Assembly (NCBI RefSeq): GCF_964204645.1
Contig: NC_134029.1
Location: forward strand, 22,772,450 to 22,836,449
From: Tubulanus polymorphus
Lineage: Eukaryota > Nemertea > Palaeonemertea > Tubulaniformes > Tubulanidae
DNA: 64,000 nucleotides
Direction of reading: 5' to 3'
Below are positions 56,601 to 64,000 of this stretch, in pieces. Below the pieces are notes generated by a model that saw nothing but the letters and a program-made list of their open reading frames with translations, was not told where the DNA came from and did not search any database. The stretch's first letter is position 1. Each line of letters opens with the position of its first letter. The position numbers and the translations under genes are program-made.

Positions 56601-57795
56601 AAAAAGCTTTGCGTTTGGTGTACACAATATTACGCTTGAAAATGAATACGGCTACTCTAAAATCCCAGCATAACGAGAGCTAGCGTTTGAGTACCGGTAA
56701 AACTTGTTTCACTTCATCGATAAGTATGAGAATGTGCGACTAAAATCTGAACCGAATTTGTTTTAATCGCAGTTACAAAACTCGATCGATGAACTGAACC
56801 ACGAAATAGACGTAATGAAAGCTCAACTGAGCAGCGAGAAAGCGAACGTACAAAACCTCGAGGATATCATTCAGAATAACAGAGAGAAAGAGTTCAGCGC
56901 TCAACTGTCGACTCAGGAAAAATCAGCTGAAGTTCAACTACTCAAAGACCGATTAGATAATAACGAAAGTAAACTGTAAGTTATTCCGCCGCTGAATTTG
57001 CAGCTCAATTTTTTACGACGTTGCTCTATATTTCGATGCATTATTTGAAAATTCGTATTTTTTTTCTAGCGACGCTCAAAGTCGGGAATTATCGCAGCTG
57101 AGAACGAGAAACCTCGAAATTGAAACCGAATGCGAGAGTCTTAGACGTCAACTAACTGCTGAGAGATTCGAAAAGTGAGTTTCGCAATCATAGAACGAAA
57201 ATATGGGAACTAACCGTATTCTGATGAATATTATCATTATCGTTACTACAAATCATTATTACAAAGCACTTTATTCAAATTAGGCTCCAAAGCGTTGTAC
57301 ATAAAATCACAAATTTTAGATTGATTATCGACCTAACTTGTATCACATTTACAGACAAGGCAACTATTAACTTAAAAAATGTCTTAAATGAAAATGAGTT
57401 TATAAAGCAAGCTTAAAGTCATGAAGTCTGCAGGTCTGCCTTATGAAACTGGGAACAATGTTCCATAAAACCGATCCTACTTGGGGATAATGATCTAAAT
57501 AATATATCCTTTATGTATGATAATATTGGACAGAAGAAAGACCTTGATCCGATGACCGTAATATGGCATACATTTAATGGAAAACTATTCTTTCAGAGAG
57601 AGATGTATCCAGGAACTGAGACGTACGGGTATCACGCCACCGGCATCGGCTCGTGCGCCCGTATCGACGTCACGAGGATCTTACAGTCCTGTGAGGTATG
57701 AGCCCGCTGAAATCTCCACTATTCGCGATATCGAAGCCTCCGCGTCCATTACTACTACTGCGCCCAAAGAATTGCCCCCAGATCTTTATAGGTGA
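43798..57795 (+). CDS. CEP135: centrosomal protein of 135 kDa (CEP135)
   Basis: About 23 exons over 14 kb. Exon 1 (43798-44110) begins MASTTASQQQKFSNLRRRLD, then LGYRQPLGIESLPLVDRLFS, the conserved CEP135/TSGA10 N-terminus (the microtubule-binding region of CEP135). Others: 44626-44793 (ending KNLHAVVQTPG), 45528-45758 (FRRQRMEIDSVLPPEYS, DPYVADMLGVAD), 48680-48808 (RLNRMLEGGRPYDVVSLEAR). The rest are heptad-rich coiled coil: 50114, 50350, 50632, 51390, 51740, 52315, 53821, 54590, 54839, 55283, 55993, 56771, 57070 and onward. The last exon (about 57598-57795) reads RCIQELRRTGITPPASARAP and ends PKELPPDLYR. The 51390 exon has a Ser-Arg-Pro-rich insert (SPTRSSSRPPSRNQSPTRSP). CEP135 is a centriole cartwheel and wall scaffold binding SAS-6 and CPAP. 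Frame looks intact; introns carry several repeats. Confidence 0.92.
44152..44440. mobile_element. piggyBac-like MITE
   Basis: TTAA (44152-44155) and TTAA (44437-44440) flank ends CCCTTTCAGTG and CACTGAAAGGG, which are exact inverted repeats. TTAA target sites and a CCC...GGG terminus are piggyBac hallmarks. Inside are short palindromes such as ACACCGCACTGCGGTGT. It lies in CEP135 intron 1. Confidence 0.75.
45055..45308. mobile_element. interspersed hAT-like repeat in CEP135 intron
   Basis: Left CAGGGTGGCGCCACT and right AGGTGGCCACCCTG form imperfect inverted repeats. The core is shared with copies at 31376 and 49160. No coding capacity. Confidence 0.6.
46004..46440 (-). mobile_element. possible 3' end of a non-LTR retrotransposon
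   Basis: Read on the minus strand, a short open stretch (46405-46181) is followed by a 3'UTR-like region and an AAATAAAT running into a (CATAT)n pentanucleotide tail at 46020-46004. Pentamer tails are usual for CR1/L2-type LINEs. No RT motif is present, so assignment rests only on the tail and organisation. Confidence 0.3.
48489..48634. repeat. fold-back element, GGTTGCATAGTCATGGCTTA type
   Basis: CCAGGGGCTGGTTGCATAGT pairs with the right end CGACTGTGCGACTGGGCCCA, and the interior alternates TTAAGACTGGTCTAAGACC and its complement, so nearly the whole element can fold. It lies just upstream of the CEP135 exon at 48680. Confidence 0.65.
49160..49400. repeat. interspersed repeat, third copy
   Basis: Diverged copy of the element at 31376 and 45055 (starts GGCGCCACTTACCTCG; shares the AAATCGAACAGTTTCTATCT core and the CAGATCAAGTCAGGGAAA tail). 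In a CEP135 intron. Its right boundary is unclear. Confidence 0.55.
50993..51320 (-). mobile_element. tRNA-derived SINE
   Basis: On the minus strand it starts GGAGCAGTGTGGCCGATGG, with an A-box-like TGGCCGATGGTT and an excellent B box GGTTCGAACCC about 40 bp further. Then comes a conserved-looking body (GTGTCCTCGGGCAAGACACT) and a 3' end with ATTATTATT tail at 51010-50993. This is Pol III promoter plus unrelated body plus simple-repeat tail, a full-length SINE of about 330 bp. It sits in a CEP135 intron, antisense to the gene. Confidence 0.85.
53226..53325. repeat. fold-back MITE-like element, intronic
   Basis: GGGTCCAGTTTTACG... at the left and CTTAAACTTTTAACTGGACC at the right form inverted ends with an internal gap. 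Shares the GGGTCCAGTT terminus with the elements at 7311, 15601 and 34043. Confidence 0.65.
53600..53675. repeat. (ATT)n microsatellite, interrupted
   Basis: ATT repeats with ACT interruptions in the CEP135 intron just before the exon at 53821. Confidence 0.9.
54985..55156 (+). mobile_element. palindromic MITE, copy A
   Basis: Left end GGGGTCATTCATTTATTACG and right end CGTAATAAATGAACGATCCC are near-perfect inverted repeats of about 26 bp (extending to TACGCA). The interior (AATTGCGTACTGTAATGCTT and a G-rich tract) matches copy B at 56354 in reverse. Confidence 0.8.
56354..56513 (-). mobile_element. palindromic MITE, copy B, inverted
   Basis: Same element as 54985-55156 in the opposite orientation. 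Shared interior words include AAGCATTACAGTACGCAATT and CCCCTCCCCCTCTGTAC. It lies in the CEP135 intron between exons at 55993 and 56771. Confidence 0.8.
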
Positions 57796-57966
57796 TATAT
57801 TTTTTTCGAATAATGCATACAATAGTCATCCAGCACGGTGTAGGTGCTACAGCTCACTGTATTATAATCCTCGGTATTGGTATAACGGTATGTATAGTCA
57901 CTATATCACCTTCCGATTTCCAAAAAAGTGCACTCCAAAATTTTCGCTTCTTGAAGAAATGTTTCT
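57796..57966 (+). other. residual CEP135 3' flank
   Basis: The 171 bp between the CEP135 stop and the DIRS element. No AATAAA or ATTAAA is visible, so the transcript's polyadenylation site is either non-canonical or beyond the insertion. Confidence 0.55.
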
Positions 57967-58109
57967 TAATATTTCCATCGAGTACTGTACCCTTTCCTAT
58001 GGTTTTTGCCAATATTTTCTAAATTTGGATTTATCGCCAATGGTTTTTCTATACGACCCGGCCCTGCGGTATTGCATTTAGCCACCGGCGAAATCCGCCA
58101 TCTTTTTTC
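57967..58109 (+). repeat. DIRS left inverted terminal repeat
   Basis: The first 43 bp are complementary to the internal complementary region (63771-63813). The last 75 bp (from 58035, CGCCAATGGTTTTTCTATAC onward) are complementary to the last 75 bases of the window. The full ITR should be about 143 bp. Confidence 0.92.
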
Positions 58110-58312
58110 TTGGCGTTCTCGCAGTAGAACGCGTTGGATTTTTTCGCCGTAAAAATCTGGGAATTAGGATATTAGGGAGTTTTCACTCTCGTAACGGTGA
58201 GTCCGTTCGGTTTGGGGGTTATCCCTGATTTCTTTTTTTCCGTAAGAATTTTATTTACAAATATAATTTGATTGAATTGAATTGAATTGTTTTGATTTGT
58301 AACAGGATAATT

Positions 58313-60562
58313 ATGCCACCCCCTCCTAAGGGTCAGCATCGTGGCGGGGAGGGATGCGGGCATTTGTTTGGCGCCTGGGACAACCACGATTCATGTGCGT
58401 CGTGCAGGCGCAAATCCGGTCAAATATGTGCAAGGAGCAATCCTTGCAATATTTGCGTCGTGTGGTCCGAGGACCTTTGGCTTCGGGCCGATAAGGCTCT
58501 TAAACTAAGAGATCGTCGTCGAGTTAGCAGGGATTCGTCGGTTTCGGCCGATGTGCCAACCGACGTTTCTAATCCTGTTTCTTATCGTAAAGCGGAGCGG
58601 TCGCCGGTCGTTCAGGTACGATCGGCTTCCCAACTCCGTTCACCGGGGAAGAACGCTGGTTCACCGGCACCGGTCTCCGGTCATTCACCGGTCTCTGGTC
58701 GTTCACCGGTTCGGCCGGTTCGGCCGGTTCAGACTACATGTTCGGAACCGAGCGCGCGCCGCGGTAGTCGCGAACGGCCCGCACCGGTTCGGTCGGTACC
58801 GGTCCGGTCCGGGTCGGGCATCGGTCCGGTTCGGTCCGGTTCGGCCACCGGTCCGGTCCAGACGTCGTCCGGTACAAAACATCCGGTACGTTCATCGTCT
58901 GATTCTGATCGTCGCTCCGGGGATAGAGCTCGCTCTCCCACTAGATTTAGACGCCGGGAGCGTAATAAACGAGCAAGATCTCCTTCTCGCAGATCAAGGT
59001 TTGATCGCGAGAGGGACTACGATCGTTATTGTCGGAAGTTTCGCCGTCGGTCTTCTCATCGTTCGTCGACGTCGGTTAGCGATGAAAGCGATTCTTCTAG
59101 TAGGTCACGATCCCGTTCGAGGGACCGTCACCGAAGTCGGCATGATCGTCGGGATACTGGAAAATACCTGACTCAGAAGGATTTCCATGTATTTGAGGAG
59201 AAAATTTTAAACTTGTTATCTTCGTCGCAACAAGTCGCTGCAACTTCTACAACAGGTAAGCCTATTCCTGATTGTCCGGTTAGAAGTTCGCCAGCCCACT
59301 CAGTTTTTCGGAATTCTGACTCTGAATTCCTGGATGCTGCGGTAGGGTCTGATTTCAATGAGGATCCGGTCCCAGAGGCGGCAATTCCTTCTGGGGTCGT
59401 TCCTGTCGCAAGCAATTGTGGGTTGCCCCAGACGATGGGGGCTTCCCTGGCTCGCAATGTATCTCCGTCCCGTTCAGTTTTATCCGAACCAGCGGGGGAC
59501 ATGCCATTTAGAGCGATGATAAGTGAGTTCTTTGTCAAGCACGGGGCAACTCGCGCTAAGCCCACAGCAGCTCCTCTGGTCGGTGAGTCAATGGAAGCTT
59601 ATCGCCCTCCGGACTCCGATCTTAACGTTTTACGGGAATCGTCAGCGGTTTCAAGAGAATGGGCTCGATTGGATACGCAATTATGGGGTGAATGTCGGCC
59701 TGGAACTTTTTCATTTCCCCCTCCAGAACGGGGTATGAAATCTGGGAAATATTTTAGTTCAACCGATCCACCTATAGGCGCATTTCGCTCGGCGTATTAC
59801 GCAACTCCAGGTGCTGTGGATCACAGTCATAACTGCCTGGATGCTGATTATACTTTGATCAGCCCGGATACTGTTACAGCACAGTCGGGTATTCGTTTGC
59901 CTAAGTCCGGTTTGGTGGCCATGACGTCAATCCTGGACAATCTTACCAGGGTTGGTTCGTTTCAAGATATGGCACTTAAGGTGTTGACGGGTGAGCTTCG
60001 CGAGACTCACGCCGCCGTTCATGCGGGCTCCGACCCAGAGTCAGTTGCCCTAAAACTGGAGGGAATGGACCGGATTATCCAATCTTTGGCTCGGTCTGTT
60101 TCGCATGTAATTCCGTTGTCGGTTCGGGGTCAGGCTAATCTGGTGTTAGCCTCCCGTCAGTCAGTGATGGACTCCAGTGCCAAAACTCGTCTACCGGATA
60201 TGGTGTCCAATGCTTTGCTGAGAGCCCCATTGGGGACGTCTTCACGTCTCTTCTCCGGTTGGTGCGCTCCGGTTTCCGCAGAGCTGAGGAAGATTCGGGA
60301 GGTTCAGGCCAAGTCCAACCCCCGAACTCCGTGGAAAAAGCGTTCTGGTCCGACGCCGGCGGCGCAAGGTTCGGCACGGACGCAAACAGGACCATCTCAA
60401 ACTTCAGCGCTTTCTCAGGCGGCTTCGGATGCCGGTTGGAGAACTAGCGCGCAACTTCAACAATCGTGTCAAGCCTCGTCCGGTCGTAACAGTTCCGGTT
60501 CGTATCGAGGCAAGGGGAAGGCTCCAAAAAGGGGCTCTTCCTTTCGGAAAAACTCGAAATGA
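58313..60562 (+). CDS. DIRS ORF1, gag-like protein
   Basis: 749 codons from ATG at 58313 to TGA at 60560-60562. The N-terminus MPPPPKGQHRGGEGCGHLFG is followed by clustered Cys/His (WDNHDSCASCRRKSGQIC, then NPCNIC), a putative zinc-binding module often found at the start of DIRS gag proteins. A central Arg/Ser/Pro region with many PVRS and SRSRSRDRHRSR repeats (about residues 100-280) should bind nucleic acid. The C-terminal half has a more ordered region (about residues 430-640) and ends in a basic Gly/Ser/Lys tail. Presumed role: RNA packaging and particle formation. The last 134 bp overlap ORF2 in a different frame. No intact retroviral CCHC knuckle. Confidence 0.85.
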   Translation: MPPPPKGQHRGGEGCGHLFGAWDNHDSCASCRRKSGQICARSNPCNICVVWSEDLWLRADKALKLRDRRRVSRDSSVSADVPTDVSNPVSYRKAERSPVVQVRSASQLRSPGKNAGSPAPVSGHSPVSGRSPVRPVRPVQTTCSEPSARRGSRERPAPVRSVPVRSGSGIGPVRSGSATGPVQTSSGTKHPVRSSSDSDRRSGDRARSPTRFRRRERNKRARSPSRRSRFDRERDYDRYCRKFRRRSSHRSSTSVSDESDSSSRSRSRSRDRHRSRHDRRDTGKYLTQKDFHVFEEKILNLLSSSQQVAATSTTGKPIPDCPVRSSPAHSVFRNSDSEFLDAAVGSDFNEDPVPEAAIPSGVVPVASNCGLPQTMGASLARNVSPSRSVLSEPAGDMPFRAMISEFFVKHGATRAKPTAAPLVGESMEAYRPPDSDLNVLRESSAVSREWARLDTQLWGECRPGTFSFPPPERGMKSGKYFSSTDPPIGAFRSAYYATPGAVDHSHNCLDADYTLISPDTVTAQSGIRLPKSGLVAMTSILDNLTRVGSFQDMALKVLTGELRETHAAVHAGSDPESVALKLEGMDRIIQSLARSVSHVIPLSVRGQANLVLASRQSVMDSSAKTRLPDMVSNALLRAPLGTSSRLFSGWCAPVSAELRKIREVQAKSNPRTPWKKRSGPTPAAQGSARTQTGPSQTSALSQAASDAGWRTSAQLQQSCQASSGRNSSGSYRGKGKAPKRGSSFRKNSK

Positions 60563-62600
60563 ATTCTTGGGACCAGTGGGAGGTTGTCTGCAGCAGGCAG
60601 CAACCCACTGGTCCGACCTCTTTGGAGACGGTTGGCCCTCCCGGGTCGTCTCTCGGGGCTACCGTCTCTGTTTCCTAAGGCGACCGCGCCTGATGAGGTC
60701 ACCTCCCGACATGCGGCCAAAACCAGGTCAGGAGGCCTTAATCTCTCCGGCTCTCAAGGAACTGGCAGAGAAGGGAGCGATAGAACCAGTTTGCAACGAA
60801 ACTTCTCCCGGCTGGTTTTCTCGAATATTCATGGTACCAAAGGCCACAGGGGGTCAACGGACAGTGATAGATCTGTCATCCCTCAATCGGCACCTAGACA
60901 TTCCAAGGTTCCGGATGACCAAGCCCAAGGACGTGATTCAAGGGCTCCGTCCGGGTCAATGGGCGGCTTCATTGGACCTGAAAGATGCTTACTTTCAGGT
61001 TCCAATTCACCCAAAATCTCGGCGATTTCTCAGGATAAAGTGGAAAGGCCGCCAGTTCCAATTCAGGTCTCTTCCATTTGGCCTCAGTACGGCCCCGTGG
61101 GTTTTCACCAAGTTGGTCAAGTCAGTTCAGAAGGTACTTCAGTCAAGGGGTGTTCGACTGTTCGTTTACCTCGACGACTGGTTAATAGTCGCGAATTCGG
61201 CTCAGGAATGTCGGGAGGCAATGACCTCAGTCTTGGACTTAGTCCATCAGCTAGGGTTCCGCGTAAACAGGGAAAAATCTCAGTTGACGCCGGCCCAACA
61301 GTTCACTTATCTCGGCATGGACTTCGATCTCCGAATCGGCAAAGTCTTTCCGTCTATGGTTCGAGTGGCCAAACTTCAAGAAGCTGTAGCGGGAGTGTCC
61401 ACAACCCCGAGAACAGCTCGTTACTGGTCACGGCTTCTAGGCTCCATCAGCTCCATGGGTCTGGTGGTGCCCTTAGGCCGCCTCAGAAGCAGGCGCTTGC
61501 AACAATATTGGAAGGTCTTCTGGTCTCAGTCGAAGGGCAACTGGGAGGCCTTGATTCCCGTACCTCCAACCGATCTAAGTCCGGATCTTCAGTGGTGGGC
61601 GGCCACTACGAATCTTCGGCTCGGGGTGTCACTAGCCCCGTTAGAGGCTCCAGTTCGTGTATTCACGGATGCCAGTCACCAAGGTTGGGGGGCACATCTG
61701 GAGAACCGAGTCAAAGCCGGGAAATGGTCTCGCTACGAGGCCACCAACCACATAAATTTCCTAGAAATGCTGGCCGTGTGGAAGGCCCTGAAGTTCTTTC
61801 ACAGGAGAGTGGAGGGCCACCACGTTTGGTTAGCCACAGACAATTCAACAGTGAGGGCTTACCTTCAGAACCAAGGGGGCACTCACTCAGAAACCCTCAC
61901 AGGTCTGTCGGCCAAAATTCTTCTTTGGTGTCAGACAAAGGGCGTGTCCCTGACTGTGGCACATTTAGCAGGGAAAAGGAACGTGATGGCCGATGCTCTG
62001 TCTCGTCGAGGTCAGGCTATTGCGACAGAATGGGTTCTCCACCAAGAAGTAGCCGATCGGGTTCGGGGCATTTTTGGCAATCCGCTGCTGGATCTGTTTG
62101 CCACCCGGTTCAATCGGAGGTGTCCTCTGTTTGTGTCCCCGTTTCCAGACGCGGAAGCGTGGGGGGTCGATGCCTTCTCTCTGGACTGGTCGGGGATGCA
62201 TGCGTATGCGTTCCCGCCCACACCAGTCCTGCCGCGCTTACTGGATCAAATAGAGAGATCAGTCAATTGCAACATAGTTCTGGTAGCACCATGTTGGCCG
62301 GCTCAGAAATGGTTCCTACCACTTCTCAACCTACTGTGCGACAACCCCAGGATTCTTCCGAATTTCCCATCGCTTCTGTCTCAGGGGATCTTTCGGCATC
62401 ATCCAAACAGCCAGTGGTTAAATCTGCTCGCCTGGCCATTGTCCAGCGATCCTTGTCAGCTTCAGGCTTTTCAGAACAGGCTGCCTCCTTTATCGCAGGA
62501 TCTAAGCGGCCATCAACAAGTACCATTTACGATGCCAAGTGGAGTCATTTTGCGGATTGGTGTGCTGCAGGGGAAATTGATCCATGCTCACCCTCTGTAG
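60429..62600 (+). CDS. DIRS ORF2, reverse transcriptase and RNase H
   Basis: 723 codons. The RT region shows GAIEPVCNETSPGWFSRIF, then RTVIDLSSLNRHL, ASLDLKDAYFQVPI (motif A Asp), LPFGLSTAPWVFTK (motif B) and LFVYLDDWLIVAN (YLDD, motif C), followed by LGFRVNREKSQL. RNase H: VFTDASHQGWGAHL, FLEMLAVWKALKF, VWLATDNSTVRAYL and HLAGKRNVMADALSR give the four acidic residues. After RNase H comes LLDLFATRFNRRCPLFVSPF and FSLDWSGMHAYAFPP, a module conserved in DIRS elements and sometimes discussed as a methyltransferase remnant. It copies the element's RNA into circular DNA. Catalytic residues all look intact. The true start may be downstream of the first ATG. Confidence 0.92.
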   Translation: MPVGELARNFNNRVKPRPVVTVPVRIEARGRLQKGALPFGKTRNEFLGPVGGCLQQAATHWSDLFGDGWPSRVVSRGYRLCFLRRPRLMRSPPDMRPKPGQEALISPALKELAEKGAIEPVCNETSPGWFSRIFMVPKATGGQRTVIDLSSLNRHLDIPRFRMTKPKDVIQGLRPGQWAASLDLKDAYFQVPIHPKSRRFLRIKWKGRQFQFRSLPFGLSTAPWVFTKLVKSVQKVLQSRGVRLFVYLDDWLIVANSAQECREAMTSVLDLVHQLGFRVNREKSQLTPAQQFTYLGMDFDLRIGKVFPSMVRVAKLQEAVAGVSTTPRTARYWSRLLGSISSMGLVVPLGRLRSRRLQQYWKVFWSQSKGNWEALIPVPPTDLSPDLQWWAATTNLRLGVSLAPLEAPVRVFTDASHQGWGAHLENRVKAGKWSRYEATNHINFLEMLAVWKALKFFHRRVEGHHVWLATDNSTVRAYLQNQGGTHSETLTGLSAKILLWCQTKGVSLTVAHLAGKRNVMADALSRRGQAIATEWVLHQEVADRVRGIFGNPLLDLFATRFNRRCPLFVSPFPDAEAWGVDAFSLDWSGMHAYAFPPTPVLPRLLDQIERSVNCNIVLVAPCWPAQKWFLPLLNLLCDNPRILPNFPSLLSQGIFRHHPNSQWLNLLAWPLSSDPCQLQAFQNRLPPLSQDLSGHQQVPFTMPSGVILRIGVLQGKLIHAHPL

Positions 62601-63511
62601 CTCAATTGGCAGATTTTTTACTGCACCTATTTGTAGCAAAAGGTTTACAGGTCATAACTATTAAAGGTTACCGCTCCGCGATTTCTCATACATTGCGTGC
62701 TTCTGGATGGCCAAATGTAGCAGGGGATCATCGGATATCCCAGCTGGTTGCTGGGTTTTCTATTTCCCGGCCTCGGGTAACAAGGACAGTTCCACCATGG
62801 GATCTGTCTGTAATTTTGAAGAAGTTAATGGAGGCTCCATTTGAACCTCTTTCGGCAGCGTCTTTTGCAAATTTGTCAAAAAAGACTGTATTTTTGCTGT
62901 TCTTGGCTTGCTCGGCCCGTCGCTCTGAGATTCATGCGCTTTCAGTCCGACCAGGTCACATTGTCTTTGGGCCAGCGAATGAATTTGTTTCGCTGCGGCC
63001 TGCTTTGGAATTTTTGGCAAAGAACCAACGACCAGGCTCGGTTGGGCGTCAATGGCGAATTGAAGCCCTAAAACATCGAGTGGAACCGGGCATCCCGGAC
63101 AGGACTTTATGTCCTGTGCGGGCGTTGTGTTTCTATTTAGATCGCTCTGCTTCACGGAGGGGTTCACGGGAGCGGTTATTTATTCCGCTGCTGGATCACC
63201 TAAAGGGTGATATTTCGCGGGACACAGTAGCCCGATGGGTCTCTTCAATGATCAAGGACATTTTATTGAAGGAGAATCTTTCCTCGGAGGGAGTCGTTTC
63301 TCATCAAGTGAGGTCTATGGCTACTTCCTGCGCAGCCTTTTCGGGTGCTCCGTTGGAGGAAGTCTGTCGGGCCGCCTTTTGGAATTCACCGTCGACATTC
63401 ACGTCATTTTATTTACGGGATGTTTCAGGCCAGTTAGGCTCATTAGCTTCACTGGGTCCTGTTGTCATGGCTCAAGGTGTCCGTTCTTTCCGATCGGACC
63501 CTTTAGTGTAG
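62291..63511 (+). CDS. DIRS ORF3, tyrosine recombinase
   Basis: 406 codons from ATG 62291 (MLAGSEMVPTTSQPT), overlapping ORF2 by 310 bp in another frame. SAM-like N-terminal core: YDAKWSHFADWCAAGEIDPC and GYRSAISHTLRASG. Catalytic residues: first Arg in ACSARRSEIHALSV, the HxxR box in VSHQVRSMATSCA, and the nucleophile Tyr in FTSFYLRDVSGQ. This is the phage-integrase-fold recombinase that DIRS elements use instead of an integrase to insert the circular DNA, leaving no target duplication. The same frame is open much further upstream (to 60563), but that part lies under RT. Appears intact. Confidence 0.9.
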   Translation: MLAGSEMVPTTSQPTVRQPQDSSEFPIASVSGDLSASSKQPVVKSARLAIVQRSLSASGFSEQAASFIAGSKRPSTSTIYDAKWSHFADWCAAGEIDPCSPSVAQLADFLLHLFVAKGLQVITIKGYRSAISHTLRASGWPNVAGDHRISQLVAGFSISRPRVTRTVPPWDLSVILKKLMEAPFEPLSAASFANLSKKTVFLLFLACSARRSEIHALSVRPGHIVFGPANEFVSLRPALEFLAKNQRPGSVGRQWRIEALKHRVEPGIPDRTLCPVRALCFYLDRSASRRGSRERLFIPLLDHLKGDISRDTVARWVSSMIKDILLKENLSSEGVVSHQVRSMATSCAAFSGAPLEEVCRAAFWNSPSTFTSFYLRDVSGQLGSLASLGPVVMAQGVRSFRSDPLV

Positions 63512-63770
63512 AATATTTATGTAGCATTATCAGGATCACAGGGGGTGTATCCTTGTACATAGTTTGGGCTCATATCTGCAAGTATTAATTTCGCAAAATT
63601 CTGGGGGGGGCCCCTGAGCTGGACGGACTCACTGTGGCCAACCGGTCTTCCCTGTGCTACAGTGCTCCATTCCGTGCTTGGGTAAGTGCTCTCTTTTTCC
63701 CTCTTACCTTGCGTTTGAGCGGTGGTTTTTCTATCTACCTTTCCCACCATCCTTGTGCTAGGCTAGTCTA

Positions 63771-63863
63771 GCAAAAACCATAGGAAAGGGTACAGTACTC
63801 GATGGAAATATTACAATTTTTGGAACTAAAATTTGTATTTCCGAGTAGTACTTACCCTTTCCT
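63771..63863. repeat. DIRS internal complementary region
   Basis: 63771-63813 is the exact complement of the left terminus 57967-58009. The second half (63814-63863) should complement the right terminus, which lies outside the window. The two halves form a near-palindrome: ACCATAGGAAAGGGTACAGT at the left and ACTTACCCTTTCCTATGGT at the right. In the DIRS model it templates joining of the two ends into a circle. Confidence 0.85.
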
Positions 63864-63925
63864 ATGGTGGGAATCCCGCCCACCTGCCCCGCATAGCTGT
63901 TTTTTTTTTTTTGGTCTGCTATGAC

Positions 63926-64000
63926 GAAAAAAGATGGCGGATTTCGCCGGTGGCTAAATGCAATACCGCAGGGCCGGGTCGTATAGAAAAACCATTGGCG
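63926..64000 (-). repeat. DIRS right inverted terminal repeat, partial
   Basis: Exact 75-bp reverse complement of 58035-58109. By symmetry about 68 more bases of this repeat should follow the window's end. Confidence 0.92.

Larger units (their letters stand above)
57967..64000 (+). mobile_element. DIRS-type tyrosine-recombinase retrotransposon, right end cut by window
   Basis: Contains a gag-like ORF, an RT/RNase H ORF and a tyrosine recombinase ORF in that order, with no LTRs, no integrase and no protease. Structural marks: 58035-58109 is the exact complement of 63926-64000 (75 bp inverted terminal repeat, running off the window), and 57967-58009 is the exact complement of 63771-63813 (43 bp), which is the internal complementary region expected in DIRS elements. 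This fixes the left terminus at about 57967. The ORFs are full length with no internal frameshift seen, so it looks recent. Sense orientation relative to CEP135. Confidence 0.93.

Noticed and set aside
60584-62290. Upstream part of the long frame that ends in the DIRS recombinase
   Set aside because: It lies under the conserved RT/RNase H frame, begins without ATG and has no recognisable domain; I start the recombinase at 62291 and report the open frame only as a finding.

Overview
The window is eukaryotic nuclear DNA from an animal. Genes are split by many short GT-AG introns, the base composition is AT-rich, and non-coding sequence is full of short palindromic transposon relics. The gene set (MAT2B, NOL6, a fibronectin-III receptor tyrosine kinase, a DEG/ENaC channel, TERT, USP12/46, an EF-hand protein, CEP135) and a DIRS retrotransposon suggest a bilaterian marine invertebrate, most likely a lophotrochozoan. 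No single character here fixes the phylum.

Layout from left to right. (1) 230-675 (-): 5' part of a TTC23-like gene. (2) 1589-2804 (+): complete MAT2B-type gene, five exons. (3) 3351-9664 (-): NOL6/Nrap ribosome-biogenesis gene, divergent from (4) 9988-10340 (+), a small one-TM protein I do not recognise. (5) 12735-20786 (-): receptor tyrosine kinase with a Cys-rich N-terminus, FN3 domains and a split kinase. (6) 22636-25598 (-): DEG/ENaC channel with a long basic N-terminal tail, next to a 13-unit minisatellite. (7) 28083-32826 (+): telomerase reverse transcriptase. I resolved 19 coding exons (about 793 aa). TEN, RNA-binding and RT domains are present, but the frame stops straight after motif E, so the C-terminal extension (thumb) is missing. 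(8) 35811-40306 (-): USP12/46 deubiquitinase, head to head with (9) 40568-41364 (+), an EF-hand protein with a decayed tandem copy at 42150-42659. (10) 43798-57795 (+): CEP135 centriolar coiled-coil gene, about 23 exons. (11) 57967 to beyond 64000 (+): DIRS-type tyrosine-recombinase retrotransposon with three long ORFs, inverted terminal repeats and an internal complementary region; only its extreme right end is outside the window.

The genes are unrelated housekeeping and signalling loci and do not form a pathway. The items most worth attention are the TERT without a C-terminal extension, the near-complete DIRS element with its unusual frame layout, the Torso-like receptor architecture, the EF-hand duplication, and a dense set of fold-back, hAT-like, piggyBac-like and pogo-like non-autonomous elements in introns and spacers. 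Exon limits were read by eye from splice signals and homology, so individual boundaries may be off by a few bases.
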